Of a DNA stretch of 64,000 bases, positions 21,481 to 32,603 are shown piece after piece. The notes below the pieces were generated by a model. The model did not search any database and was not told where the DNA came from. It was given only the letters and a program-made list of their open reading frames with translations. Every line of letters begins with the position of its first letter. The first letter of the stretch is position 1. The stretch spans positions 1,426,001 through 1,490,000 of the forward strand of contig NC_092480.1 of assembly GCF_047495875.1 (NCBI RefSeq), read 5' to 3'. The position numbers and the translations under genes were made by a program. Source of the stretch: Pithys albifrons albifrons. Its lineage: Eukaryota; Chordata; Aves; Passeriformes; Thamnophilidae.

Positions 21481-22250
21481 CGGGCAGGCAGGAGCTGGCG
21501 GGGCAGGAGCCCCTCGGGCCCCGCTGGGAGCGCGGGGGGCTGCGCGGGGGGGACCCCGCACCGAGCGGTGCCCGCGGCTTGCGGGGCCGGGCACGGCTTG
21601 CGGGGCTGGGTGCGGCGGCGCCCGGCCGGCTGCCGCTGGGGGGTGATAAGGGGCCGCGGGCGGTGGGCAGGCACCGCGCCTTCCTCCTCCTCCTCCTCCT
21701 CCTCCGCCGCCTGACGTCAGCCCGCGGGCCCCGCTCAGTCGCGGACGGCCGGCGCTGGTGGAGGGCATGGCTGGGGGGCGACGGGCGGCGGGGCTCGCCC
21801 TGGGCTGGGGCTGCTGCCTCCTGTTCTGCTGCGGTGAGTGGCCGGGCGGTGCGGGCGGTGCGGAGCGGTGCGGGGCGCGCACCTGCGGGAGCGCTCCGGG
21901 GCGATGCGGGGCGAGAGGCGCGGCGCGGGGCGATGCCCTTCGCCCCCGGGGGACACCGCTCTGTAGGGTGGGTGCAGGGCTGGGCATTGCTGGTTCCTTT
22001 GCCTCTGTGCGGCTCCTGGGAGCGGCAGCCGGCGGGTTTTCCCCGCAGAGCCGCTGCGGGGCCAGCCCGAGCAGCCCGGAGCGCTGCGCCCCTCGGGCGG
22101 TGCCTGGCGCGGCGCCGGGAATGCTCGGATCGCGGGGCCAGGGCAGAGCCCAGGTGGGAGCAGCCCCACCGCGCCTGGGTCCCGCCCGCACCGCACCGCC
22201 AGCCTCGCAGGGGCGGGTCTGGGGTCCCGTCCCGCTTTGGGGGCCCCTCT
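21480..22250 (+). promoter_or_regulatory. MCAM: MCAM CpG island and promoter with CRE
   Basis: A CpG-dense island spans MCAM exon 1. A perfect cAMP response element TGACGTCA is at 21712-21719, 48 bp before the ATG. It is preceded by a (TCC)n polypyrimidine stretch (21682-21705) and GC boxes; there is no TATA box. The human MCAM/MUC18 promoter is known to be CREB- and AP-2/Sp1-regulated, so the CRE looks like a conserved control site. Confidence 0.75.
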
Positions 22251-25200
22251 GCAGCCCCCCCAAGGCAGGGCAAGATCGAGGGGTGCCCCACGTGCGTTCA
22301 GCGGGCTGGTTGTTATTGGGAGGCATCCACCCCTTTCCTTCTAAGGACTTTTTCCCTGAGCGCTGTGTTTCTCTTGGCTTTTTTAGAGCTTTCTTTTTTT
22401 AACCACTTTCCAGTCCATTTTCACCCTCGGGGGGTGGCTGGGCTTCCTGCCCTGCCCCACTCCCGCATCCCGCATCCCGCCCTGCCCTCCCCAGGGGCCC
22501 GGGAGCGGTCCCGGTGCTCCCTGCCCCGCCGCGCTGCGGAGGTGGCCCCGCCGCTGGGAACCTGCCCGGGCCGAGGTGCTGGAGCCAAAGGCAGGCTCAG
22601 AGCAGAGCCTAAGGCAGGCTGCTCCCACCCCCGGCCCGTGCCGGGATCCCCTTCCCACAGCACATGTGCCGAGCCAGGAGCCTCTCAATGGTTGGCGGCG
22701 TCGGTGTGTTTGGAAGCCGAGCCACGTGAAAGGTTTGATGCTTCCCAGAAGCACGAGGGGCCATAGCCAAGACATTCCCCGGCCAGCCAGTGCTGCTGGA
22801 TTGGGGTCTGAGCCCACCCTCGGGCTGCCAGAGCCGCCCCAGCCCCTTCTGCACCGGGATCCGGCTGTTCGGGAGGTGTCTGGATGCTGTCACCGAGCTG
22901 TGGGGGGAGTTGAGAGCTTTGCCTCTCTTGGTGCACACGACGGGGCCCTGAGGGGGCGGTGGGGTTGTTTTGGGGTGCCAGGTGCTGATCCCTACGGCAG
23001 CAGAGCCCTGGCTCCATCCCGTCCCCGGGGCGGGGGCTGTCGGGCGCTGCAGGTGGTGCTGCTTGTTGCAGGGCGGGGGCTCCGCACGCTGTTCCTTCTC
23101 CCTGTGCAGAAGGCAGGGCGCAGGTGGAGCTGTTCTTTGTGAGCTGGGGCAGCCCCGCTCGGGGCTCTGTGCCCGAGGAGCAGCTTTCCCTGGGAACAGC
23201 AGGGCAGCGTGTGCGCGTGTGGCTGGCAGCAGGCGGGAGGGAGCTGCCCGCAGCTGGTTTCCCTGAGAGGGCAACACAAACCCGCGGAAACCTCAGGCAT
23301 CCCACGTGCGGCCCCAGACCCCTGTGGTGCCCCTTCTTTGCTGCGGGCCGGGGGGCTCCGCGCCGGGGGCTCTGTGCAGCAGCCGCTCCTCGCACACCTC
23401 GGCTCTGCAGGAGGCTGGCGAGGGACTGTGCTGCTCCCCACCCCCTTCCCCGCGATCTAAAAGCAAATCTTTGTTCTTGTGGAGCTCTGGCTGCCGGCCG
23501 GCTGTCCGCCAGCCAGATGGAAAGGCACGGGGACTCTCCTTCCTTCCCTGCCTGCTCGCTGCAGACGTCCCCTCCAGAGCTCTGGGTCTCCCGCTGGAGC
23601 TGTGCCAGGCGCTGGGGGTGCACGGGCACGGGCTGGATGGAGCTCAGCTCTGCAGCTCCGTGAGCGGCCCGTGGGTCTCCAGGGTCCCTCACCAGGCCGG
23701 TGTCTGCAGCTGTGCTGGGCACAGGGGAGGATTCCCAAGTCTCCAGAGCCTGCTGTGCCAGGGTGCCTGTGCCCAGTGCCCCTCGGGCTTGCCCACGCAA
23801 ATAGCAAAGGTCTTGGAGCTGCAGAAGGAAGCCTTGTTGTCCCCAGGGTTGTGGGGGACCTCGTGTCCTCCAGCTGGATGCTGGGTGCTCCTTCCAGCTT
23901 GTCCCAGAGGAGGTGGGGAGCAGTGAGCCCTTGTTCCAGGCAGGGTGGGGGCTGCAGCGACCGTGTCAGCCTCCTCAAGGGCAGCGGATGGTGGGGAGGG
24001 ATGTGAGCCTCATGCCAGCCGCGGATGCCAGCCATTCTCCAGCTCTGAGCTCATGGTTTCGGTTGCTTTGCTGCCTGGTTGAGGGCCCTCATGCCGAGCG
24101 GGTCAGGGGGAGGGCTGGCCACAGCTCTCCCTCTCCCAGGGGCTGGCCAGGCAGAGGCAAAGTCTGGCCTGGCTGCAGCCCCGTGTCAGGACTCAGGGCA
24201 GGGTGCAGGGCACTGCAGGGCCACACCCCAGCCCTGGGCTGCCCCAATTCTTGCCCAATTCTGCAGGTGCTCGCCTGCTCCAGGCAGCCCAGTCGTGGCC
24301 ACAGAGGGTGGGCAGGTGCCTCTGGTGAAAAATTATCTTTTCCTATGCAATCCTGGTCCAGTTTCCTTTCCACAGTGCATACTTATCTGTGGGACTTTCA
24401 CCTGTGTTTTTCTAGCACCTTCTCTGCCATGTTTTGCTCGTCCCTCTTTCCTTAGTGCCAGCTGATAACATGGGTAAAGACCAGAAACTGTCGGGCTAGT
24501 CCTGTGAGGTGGGGCCTTGGCTGTGCCCGAAGGGGCTCCTGGATGTGTTTTGGCACTGAGCCTCCCCATACCCACTTCCAAACAAAGAGCATTCTGTGGA
24601 CACAGGAACTGCCCTTTGAAGTTGCCTCAGTGGCTGTTACCAAGCTGGCTCTGTCCTGGGAGGTGTTGACACAGCTGCTTCCTCCAAGCCTCCTGTCCCC
24701 AGCTGCCATACCTGGGCTGGCTCTGCTGCTGGGCCTTCTGTGCCAGCCCAGGGCATGCAGGTTGAGCCCTTTGCTTTGTCACCTGCAGGGATGGTGGCAA
24801 TGACACTCCCAGGCTTGTTATGATGCCGTCCTTTCCTCTGCTCTGCCCAGCTGGGCTGCTCTGCTCCCAATCCCTTGGGAAGCTGCTCCATTCTGTCCTG
24901 AATCAATAGCCATTACCTTGCCCATCCGTTCTGGAGTGTGGCCAGGAGCTCCATTACTGCTGCGGGCGGCTGGGCCAGGAGGGAAGGAGGGTGCAGGGTT
25001 GGGCCAGCTCCTGCTCCCCAGGGTGTGGGTCCCTGGGGCCACCCGTGCTGTGCGTGGGCAGAGCTGGGTCTGCTGTGTGGGCAGGGAGGGGCTTGCCTTG
25101 GGAATGCTGCAGGGTGGGTGCTCCAACCACAGTGGGGTTCTGAGTTCCTGCTGTGGTGGCACGTCAGAGCTTGTGGAGGGACCTGGCAGTCCTGGATGTG

Positions 25201-28200
25201 CCATGGCCATGGTGCTCAAGGATGTGCTGCCCCCCTGACGGGCCCTTGGAGGGGCAAAGGGAGCAGCAGGGGAGCCACAGTGGGCTGGGACACGGCGGGC
25301 TGGGACTCCCCTCCTGAGCTGCTGCCCTGTGTGCCCACCCTGCTGTGGAGGAACAAGGCATCTCCTTTCTGCTGAAAGATCCCTGGGGACTCTGGCATAG
25401 GACGTGGCTCTGCCCCACACTCTTTGGATGATGGAGATGGGGCAGGCACAAGGGCTTCCCCTGACAGCAGTTCTGCCCCACAGCTGCAGCCAGCAGGCTG
25501 GAGGTCTCCACACCAGCGGTGGTTGAAGTGGAGGTCGGAGGCACAGCCAAGATCGAATGCAGCTTCTACACCCCTGACAATGATTCCTACACCTACATCG
25601 ACTGGTTCTACGTGAGTGCTGGCCTGGGAGAGCAGTGCTGGGTGTTGGGCTGCCCGGGCCAACTAGCCCAGGGCCTTCTCCTGGGCTGCCAGCCCAGCCT
25701 GGTCCCTCGCCCTGCAGGTGGATCGCACCAACAGCCGGGTGAGGCTGTGCCACGTTACGGAGGGTGAGGTCCTGAAGGATGACACTGACTACAAGGAGAG
25801 GCTCTCAGTGGGGGAGGACAAGGCTCTGTCCATCAGCAAGGTGACAATGCAGGATGTCAGGACCTTCGTGTGCCAGGTTGGAGCAGGGAGCTCCAGCGTG
25901 GGCGAGAGCCGCACCGAGCTCCGCGTCTACAGTGAGTGATGGGGCAGGAGGGCAGCACGGCTGGGCAGCTGCTCTGCAGGGCTGGGGAGATGCCATGCCA
26001 TGCCATGCCAGCCCTCCTAATACCTGTGGCATGGCTTCTCTTTCCAGAGGTCCCTGAGACCCCCGAGATTGATCCCAACCCAGCAGGCATCTCAGTGCAG
26101 AGCAGTGACATCCCACAGGTGAGAAGTGGCCCTACGCAGGGGAGGGGGAGGCTCCCTGCTCCCCTCTTCCCCGTGGGAGCACCCCATGCTCAAGGCTGTC
26201 TGTGCCACCTCAGATTGCCAGGTGTGTGAGCAGGAACAGCTTCCCGGCCCCCAACATCACGTGGCACAAGAACGGGGAGCAGCTGCAGCTCCAGGAGAAC
26301 CGTGAGTGGGATGGGGATGGGGGAAGAGGAGCTGGGCTGCCTGCGCTGCCCAGGGTCCCATCAGCTGGGGGCAAAGGGAGGGATGGCACCTTTTGGGCGC
26401 GGTTGGGAGCAGCAGCCGTGTCCCCTGCAGAGGTGAAGTACACGCGGACACGTGAGTCCAGCGGGCTGTACACGGTCACCAGCACCATGTTCGCGCCCGT
26501 CACGCGCGAGGACCGCGACTCGCGCTACCACTGCACGGTGCACTACTGGCTGCGGGGGCAGAGGCACGCCCTGGAGTCCAGGAAGGTCATGATCAAAGTC
26601 TTCTGTGAGTAGGGGGCCTGGGGGGCTGTGCTGCTGCCTGGGCAGCGGGGCCGGGCACCCACCGTGCCCCTCCGTCCCCCCAGACCCCGCAGAGCACCTG
26701 AAGCTGCAGGTCATGCCACCCTCGTCGCTGGTGAAGGAAGGGGACAATGTCAAGCTGGTCTGCGAGGCTGATGGGAACCCACCTCCTGTTTTCAGCTTCT
26801 ACAAGAGAGAGGTGAGGCCAGAGGGGACCTGGGCACCTCTGCCTTGGCAAACACCTTGTGTTCTGGTTGCTGCTTTTGGGGGCACCCTGGAGGGGCCTGG
26901 GGAGTGGGATGCAGTGGCTGTGGAGGGCTAAGGGCTCTGCTTTCTCCCCACTGCCTGCAGCTGGAGGACGACTGGCAGGACCTGTCATGGTTGACAGAGC
27001 CTGACAGTGGGGTCCTGAACCTGCATGGTGTGAATAAGAGCAGCAGTGGCCTCTACAAATGCCAGACCCTGGACCTGGATGATATGACACAGCTAGAGAA
27101 GGAAGTGGAGCTTGTTGTAAACTGTAAGACAGCAGGGTGGGCCCCTGGGGACCTCATGGTGGGTGTTTTGTCCCTCCTGCTCACCTTGTGCTGGTCTCCA
27201 TCTCTCTCCTAGACATCGAAGGGGTCCGTGTGGAGATGGAGCCGTCCTCCCCTGTAAGGGAGGGGTCCAGTGTGACACTGAGCTGCGATGCCCACAGCCC
27301 TGTGGCCCTGGACTACCAGTGGAGGGATGAGAAGGTGAGGGGGAATCCAGGTTCTGTCCTGCTCAGGCTCAGCCTGGGCTTTGCAGCAAATTTGGCAGAG
27401 TCAGGAGCTCACTCCATCTCCTGCTGAGAGCCCAGGGAAGGATTTGCATTTCCATGGACCTGCACTGTCCATCTCCACCTCGTTGCCTCCTGGCAGCACT
27501 GCAGGGAGCCCTGAGCCTGGTGGGAGATGGGCACAGAAGTGCCTGGGACTTACTACTGGACCCTCCCTTCCCAACAGGGCAAGAAGGTCGCAGAGGGGAA
27601 CCAGCTCTTCCTGAGCAACCTCACCTTCGAGACCCCCAACAACTTCAGCTGCAAGGTGGTGGCACCGAGTGTGCCAGGGCTGGAGCAGAGCAAGGAGGTG
27701 ACTGTGGCTGTCCATGGTAAGAGCTGGTGTGGTTGTGTTGCCTAAAATGAGAGAAAGAATTCTCTGGACAGTTTTGGGTGTAGAAAGGTAGAAAGCAGCT
27801 CTTTAATTGTGGTGACTTGGATGAACAAAATATATTGCACACCCCAGCAGCACAGGCCTTCACAATGTTTATAACACTATTAATTATAATATTTGGTTAC
27901 ACATCAAACCTCTTTGGTTACACCCAGTCCCAAAAGTCCATCCCATCGTCCTACCCTCAGACACACCCCCTGAATTTGAGTTGGTGGTCGCAGAACAACC
28001 ACCCTTTCATCCCCATCCTCCTCCTCATCTCTGTCCTTGGAACAGCTTCAAGGCTTCTGAGTAGTCCTGACTTGGTTATATCAAAGGATGTGACCTTGTT
28101 ATGTGTATTTCCTACAGATTAGATGTTTTTCACCTTGTGAAAGTCCTTGTCTGCTGAAATTCTTGATGAGAAAAGTTAAACAACATTTCAGGAATCTAGG

Positions 28201-31200
28201 GACTTTTAAACACAGATTGGCCGTGGCACTGAGTGCCATGATCTGGTAAAGGGACTGGAGTTGGACCAAGGGTTGGACTTGATGATCTCGGAGGGTTTTT
28301 CCAACCCAATCCATTCTATGGATGTGGCACTGAGTGAGAATCCACCACGTCTTGATCCAACCCCACTGTGATCATCAGCCCAGGGCACAGAGTGCCCTGG
28401 GCTGATGATCACAGTGGGGTTGGATCAAGGGTTGGACTTGATGGTCTCGGAGGTCTTTTCCAACCCAATCCATTCTATGGATGAGGCACTGAGTGAGAAT
28501 CCACCACAGAGTGCCCTGGGCTGATGATCACAGTGGGGTTGGATCAAGGGTTGGACTTGATGATCTCAGAGGTCTTTTCCAACCCAATCCATTTTATGGA
28601 TGAGGCACTGAGTGAGAATCCACCACAGAGTGCCCTGGGCTGATGATCACAGTGGGGTTGGATCAAGGGTTGGACTTGATGATCTCAGAGGTCATTTCCA
28701 ACCCAATCCATTCTATGGATGAGGCACTGAGTGAGAATCCACCACAGAGTGCCCTGGGCTGATGATCACAGTGGGGTTGGATCAAGGGTTGGACTTGATG
28801 ATCTCAGAGGTCTTTTCCAACCCAATCCATTCTATGATTCTATAATACAAAGACACTTAATGGACTGAAAGTGCTGCACTAAAAGAGCTGTACTGGAGTT
28901 TTGTGTAAGACCCAAGAGAGGAGCCCTGGTGGCCCTGACGTGCTGTCCCCGCAGGGAAGCCGCGCATCGTGGCCATCAGCTCCCCCCTGTACGTGCGGCA
29001 GGACGAGGTGGTGAACCTGACCTGCAAGGCCATCGCTGTGCCCAGGCCCTCCCTGCACTGGAACGTCAACGGCACGGTGAGAGCTGCCTGGGGGCTGGGT
29101 CTGACCTCTGCTCCTGACAGGAAACCCCTGAGGCTCAGCTGGCGGTCTCTTGGGGGTCTCTTGGGGGTCTCTTGGGGGTCTCTTGGGGGTCTCTTGGGGG
29201 TCTCTTGGGGGTCTCTTGGGGCTCTCTTGGGGCTCTCTTGGGGGTCTCTTGGGGGTCTCTCAGGGGTGTCTGGTGGTCTCGGGAGGTCTCTCAGGGTGGA
29301 CTCTGGAGAGTCTCTGGGCTGTCTCTGGGGGGGGTCTCTCTGGGGGGGGTCTCTCTGGGGGGGGTCTCTCTTGGGGGGGGTCTCTCTCTGGGGGGGGTCT
29401 CTCTCTGGGGGGGTCTCTCTCTGGGGGGGTCTCTCTCTGGGGGGGTCTCTCTCTGGGGGGGTCTCTCTGGGGGGGTCTCTGGGCGGTCTCTTGGGGTCTC
29501 TCTGGGGGTCTCTCTGGGGGTCTCTCTGGGGGTCTCTCTGGGGGTCTCTCTGGGCGGTCTCTTGGGGCTCTCTTGGGGCTCTCTTGGGGCTCTCTTGGGG
29601 CTCTCTGGGTGGACTCTGCGGGGCCTCTGGGGGGCCTCTGGGGGGGTCTCTGGCGGCCTCTGGGAGGTCTCTGGTGGTCCCTCAGAGGTCTCTGGGGGGT
29701 CTCTGGTGGTCTCTGGCAGCCTCTGGGGGGTCTCTGGTGGTGTCGTTGGTGGTCTCGGGAGGTCTCTGGGCGGTCTCTCGGGGGTCTCTTGGGGGTCTCT
29801 CTGGGGGGTCTCTGAGGGTCTTGGGAGGTCTCTGGGGGTCTCTGGGTGGACTCTGGAGGGTCTCTCAGGGGTCTCTGGGGGGTTTCTGGAAATAAGAGGA
29901 GCACTGCCCAGTTCCTTCAAAAGCTGCATGCAGAGTTACCAAAGCCTCTTGCTTTTATATAATTACCTAATTAACAACTCAAAGCATTACCTAATACTGT
30001 TACACCCACTTCCAAGACCGTCCCTCCATTAGTGCCACCATCAACACGCCTCCTGAATTTGAGTCGGAGGTCCCAAAGGTCTCTTTGCCTTCCTCATCTT
30101 GCTCCTTGGTCTTTGGCACAGTATCACACCTTCTGCAATGGTTTCTTGGTCCTTGGCACAGTATCACACCTTCTGCAATGGTTTCAAGGCTTCTCAATAT
30201 CTTTGGGTCATTATATCAGGTGTTTTGTTTTTCTCAGTACATTTTTACAAATAAGAAACTTCTCACCTTGCTAAAATCTCTTCTCCGTTGAAATTCTTAA
30301 CAGGAATATTAAACAGCATTTATAGAAATCTTAGCAAGCCAAAGGTACTAAAAAGCTATACTAAAAGTTATAGATTTTAAAGCATCAGCTCCCTGACCCC
30401 TCCCTGCCTCCCTCCCCAGGCTCACGAGTACATTGAGGACCAGCACATCGCCAGCAACCTGACCGTGCGTGTGAACCACGACCTGCTGAGGGCTGGGGCC
30501 ATGTGCCGGGTCTCCAACGACCTGGGAGTCAGCGAGAAGCACATCCAGCTGCTGGGTGAGTCTGAGGCCCTGCCCTGTGCCCCAGGAGCCCCCCAGGGCT
30601 GGCAGTGCCCCTCGCCCGGCGCCGGCTGTGCCGTGGTGGGGCTGAGCTCGGTGTCTTTGCCTCCCCTCCTGCTCTCTCAGTGGAGTCCATCAGGACAGGT
30701 CAGTCTGCTGATGGTGCTCCTGGTACCCATCAGCCCGGCTCTGGGGGGAGCCACCCACGTGAGTCACACTCTGGAGCCTGAGGAGGGGGCTTGGCTGCTG
30801 GCTCTGCACTGCATCTCCTGCTGCTCCTCTCCCTGCCCAGCTGGGAGGGAAGGACAGGCTCTGTCCCAGTGGTGGGAAAGCTGCCTGTGGTCCACCAAGT
30901 GCAGCCTCCTGCAGCCCAGACCTGCTGGGCAAGGAAGCAAAGGGCTGGCTGTGCAGGAATCGCTGTTCCCCACCCTCCTGTGGCACATGGGGCATGGCAG
31001 GCTGGGGCAGATGGCAGAGCGTGTTCGTACAGAAACTGCCCCAACAGGGCGTTTGTGTACTGAGATCTGCATCCTGCTGGGGAATGCTGGCAACTGGGGG
31101 AAAGGGATGCTTTCCTTGCCCACAAGGAAAGCTGGAGAGGACCACAGTGGGACAGGCATTGATTTCTTCCTCTGCTGTCCTGTTCAGATCAAAGGACAAC

Positions 31201-32603
31201 AGCGGAGAGCCAAGGGGTGATCATCGTGGCCATCATCGTGGCCATCCTCGTGGTGGCCGTGCTGGGCGCCGTCATCTACTTCCTGCACAAGAAAGGCAAG
31301 ATCCCGTGTGGCCGCGCTGGGAAGCAGGACATGTAAGCACTGCCACCCCCAGGGAGCCCCCAGGGCTGCTTGGCATCACTCATGCTTCCCATCTCATTGC
31401 ACCAGCTGCTCTCTGCCCGGCGCAGAGCGGGGCGACAGCCCCGTGGGGGGCACACACTGGGGGGGCTTGGCAGCTTCTCCACAGGGCACTGCCCGCCCCG
31501 TCCGTGCAGGGAGGCTGTGAGGAGGACAGCAGAGTGGTAGAGCAGCCAAGGGTCCCCTCCCCAGGGAGGGGCTGGGCAGCCCAAAGCTTCCTGTGAGCCG
31601 GAGCCTCTGTCCCCCTGGCCCCACTCCAGAGCCCCAGGGCTTGGCCACGTTGTGCCTCTTCAGTACCTCAAACATGTCTCAAAAATTGTCACCTCCCTCC
31701 CCTAGCACAAGGCCAGAGGCACGTAAAGACAAGATTGTAGTTGAAGTTAAGTCAGATAAACTTCCCGAAGAGGCTGGGCTCCTGCAGGGTGCCAACGGCG
31801 AGAAGAGACCCAACGCTGACCAGGTAGGACGGGGCGTCGGGCACTGCCCTTCCCGGGGCTGGGAGCGGAGCTGAGGAGGGATGGTGGTGATCCAGGTAAT
31901 GCTTTGCTCACTTCCCACCACTGCCCTCCCTGCATGGGCCTCCATCATCCATCTCCAGCGCTCAGAGGGGCCGTGGGAGGGAGGGGAGGTGGCACAGCTC
32001 CAGGGACACACGTGCAGCCCTGCTCCGTGCCAGCCCCTGGCACCTCCTGGAGCACACAGCTCTGCTTGGCTCTGCCTCCCCCCGTGCTCCCTGGAGCAGC
32101 AACCAGGCTCCTGGGGCCTTTGGGAGAGGAGCTATGCAAACATTTCTGGCCAGGAGTCAGGGCAGAGGCTCAGGAATGGGTCCTGCTCCAGCATCTCTGA
32201 GATGAATCTCTGGGTCACGTGCTTTCCTCTCACCTGGGACTGAGCAGCTGCTCCCAGTGCCAGTGCTGGGCCAGCACGGTGCCAAGGCAGGGCTTGCCAC
32301 GCTGTGCAGCCACAGGATGCAGCACCTGAGCCCACTGCTGTTTTATTTGCCTTGGGCCAAGGGATAATCCCTCCCTGGTTCTGCCTGCACAGCTCGTACT
32401 CACCTCCCCTTCCTTGGGTGGGTGTTCCCCCACACTGGGTGGCCTGGGCTGGCAGCTGTCGCCCATCACATGGTGCCTGTCACTGCCACACCTGCAGCAG
32501 AGGATTGGATTCTGTGTTCATCCCTAACTGCTTGTTTTTCCCACCCCCTCTCCCTCTTTTTGCCGGGCTGAAGAGCGAGAAATACATCGATCTGAGAAAC
32601 TAG
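21767..32603 (+). CDS. MCAM: MCAM (CD146/gicerin), complete, 16 coding exons
   Basis: Melanoma cell adhesion molecule, a V-V-C2-C2-C2 immunoglobulin-superfamily receptor on endothelium and neural cells (avian name gicerin). Exons: 21767-21833, 25484-25611, 25718-25931, 26048-26118, 26214-26301, 26431-26604, 26684-26811, 26961-27123, 27213-27334, 27578-27716, 28955-29076, 30420-30555, 30681-30698, 31188-31332, 31706-31823, 32574-32603. All junctions are GT/AG and keep phase, giving 620 aa (human 646 as I recall). Residues 1-22 are a signal peptide; Ig1 about 27-136, Ig2 138-247, Ig3 248-344, Ig4 345-431, Ig5 432-517; transmembrane helix 534-556. The cytoplasmic tail 557-620 has the juxtamembrane KKGK basic motif, VEVKSDKLPEE, a dileucine (GLLQG) and the C-terminal EKYIDL tyrosine motif shared with mammals. 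Several N-glycosylation sites are present (NIT, NKS, NLT, NGT). Ig2 uses three exons, the other Ig domains two each. Confidence 0.96.
27745..28205. repeat. Interspersed element, copy A (MCAM intron 10), possibly LTR-derived
   Basis: A 460-bp A/T-richer block unlike its GC-rich neighbours. It shares ordered matches with the block at 29895-30350 in the next intron: cctgaatttgag, caaggcttct, ttcaccttg/ctcaccttg, tgaaattctt and ttaaacaacattt/ttaaacagcattt. The family is not identified; no coding content is seen. A solo-LTR-like element is a guess. Confidence 0.6.
28207..28850 (+). mobile_element. CR1 LINE 3' end with palindrome and 119-bp tandem array
   Basis: A 5'-truncated CR1: ggccgtggcactgagtgcca, then ggttggacttgatgatctc and ccaacccaatccattctatg, matching the known CR1 3' region. 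A perfect palindrome follows at 28351-28429 (38-bp arms, spacer aga). After it, four copies of a roughly 119-bp unit, each containing one CR1 tail, begin near 28402, 28522, 28642 and 28761. The last ends in attctatgattctat, the CR1 octamer-type terminus. Confidence 0.88.
29140..29895 (+). repeat. G-run simple repeat in MCAM intron 11
   Basis: About 750 bp of irregular 10-13 bp units of the form ggtctcttggg and ggtctctctgggggg. Runs of four to nine G on the coding strand recur at short spacing, so the nascent MCAM transcript has high G-quadruplex potential. Confidence 0.93.
29895..30350. repeat. Interspersed element, copy B (MCAM intron 11)
   Basis: Related to the block at 27745-28205 by a collinear set of matches. 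It carries an internal direct duplication of about 40 bp (30110-30190, unit containing ggcacagtatcacaccttct) absent from the other copy. It ends about 70 bp upstream of the exon 12 acceptor. Confidence 0.6.
30681..30698 (+). CDS. MCAM: MCAM 18-nt microexon (membrane-proximal stalk)
   Basis: Six codons' worth of sequence (phase 1 to phase 1) between a strong acceptor (ctgctctctcag) and a good donor (acag/gtcagt). It inserts VESIRT before the TM-proximal DQRTTAESQ. Skipping it also preserves the frame (…QLL-D-QRTT…), so it may be an optional exon. It takes the place of the longer Ser/Thr-rich stalk of human MCAM. Confidence 0.75.
31188..31332 (+). CDS. MCAM: MCAM transmembrane exon
   Basis: Encodes DQRTTAESQ, the hydrophobic helix GVIIVAIIVAILVVAVLG, and the juxtamembrane KKGKIPCGRAGKQD, closely matching mammalian MCAM. 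The donor lies inside the final codon (AT/gtaagc). If the intron is retained, translation stops at once after ...KQDM. Confidence 0.93.
31706..31823 (+). CDS. MCAM: MCAM cytoplasmic-tail exon, possible alternative exon
   Basis: 118 nt, not a multiple of three. Inclusion gives the long tail with dileucine and EKYIDLRN end. Skipping joins AT to AGCGAG and shifts the last exon to a short tail ending after about seven novel residues (IARNTSI then TGA). Long and short gicerin/MCAM isoforms are known in birds and mammals, and this exon is the natural cause. Confidence 0.85.

Noticed and set aside
28969..30032. Gly/Ser/Leu-rich frames in MCAM intron 11
   Set aside because: Translation of the ggtctctt/ggggg simple repeat; the real exon ends at 29076 with a good donor.
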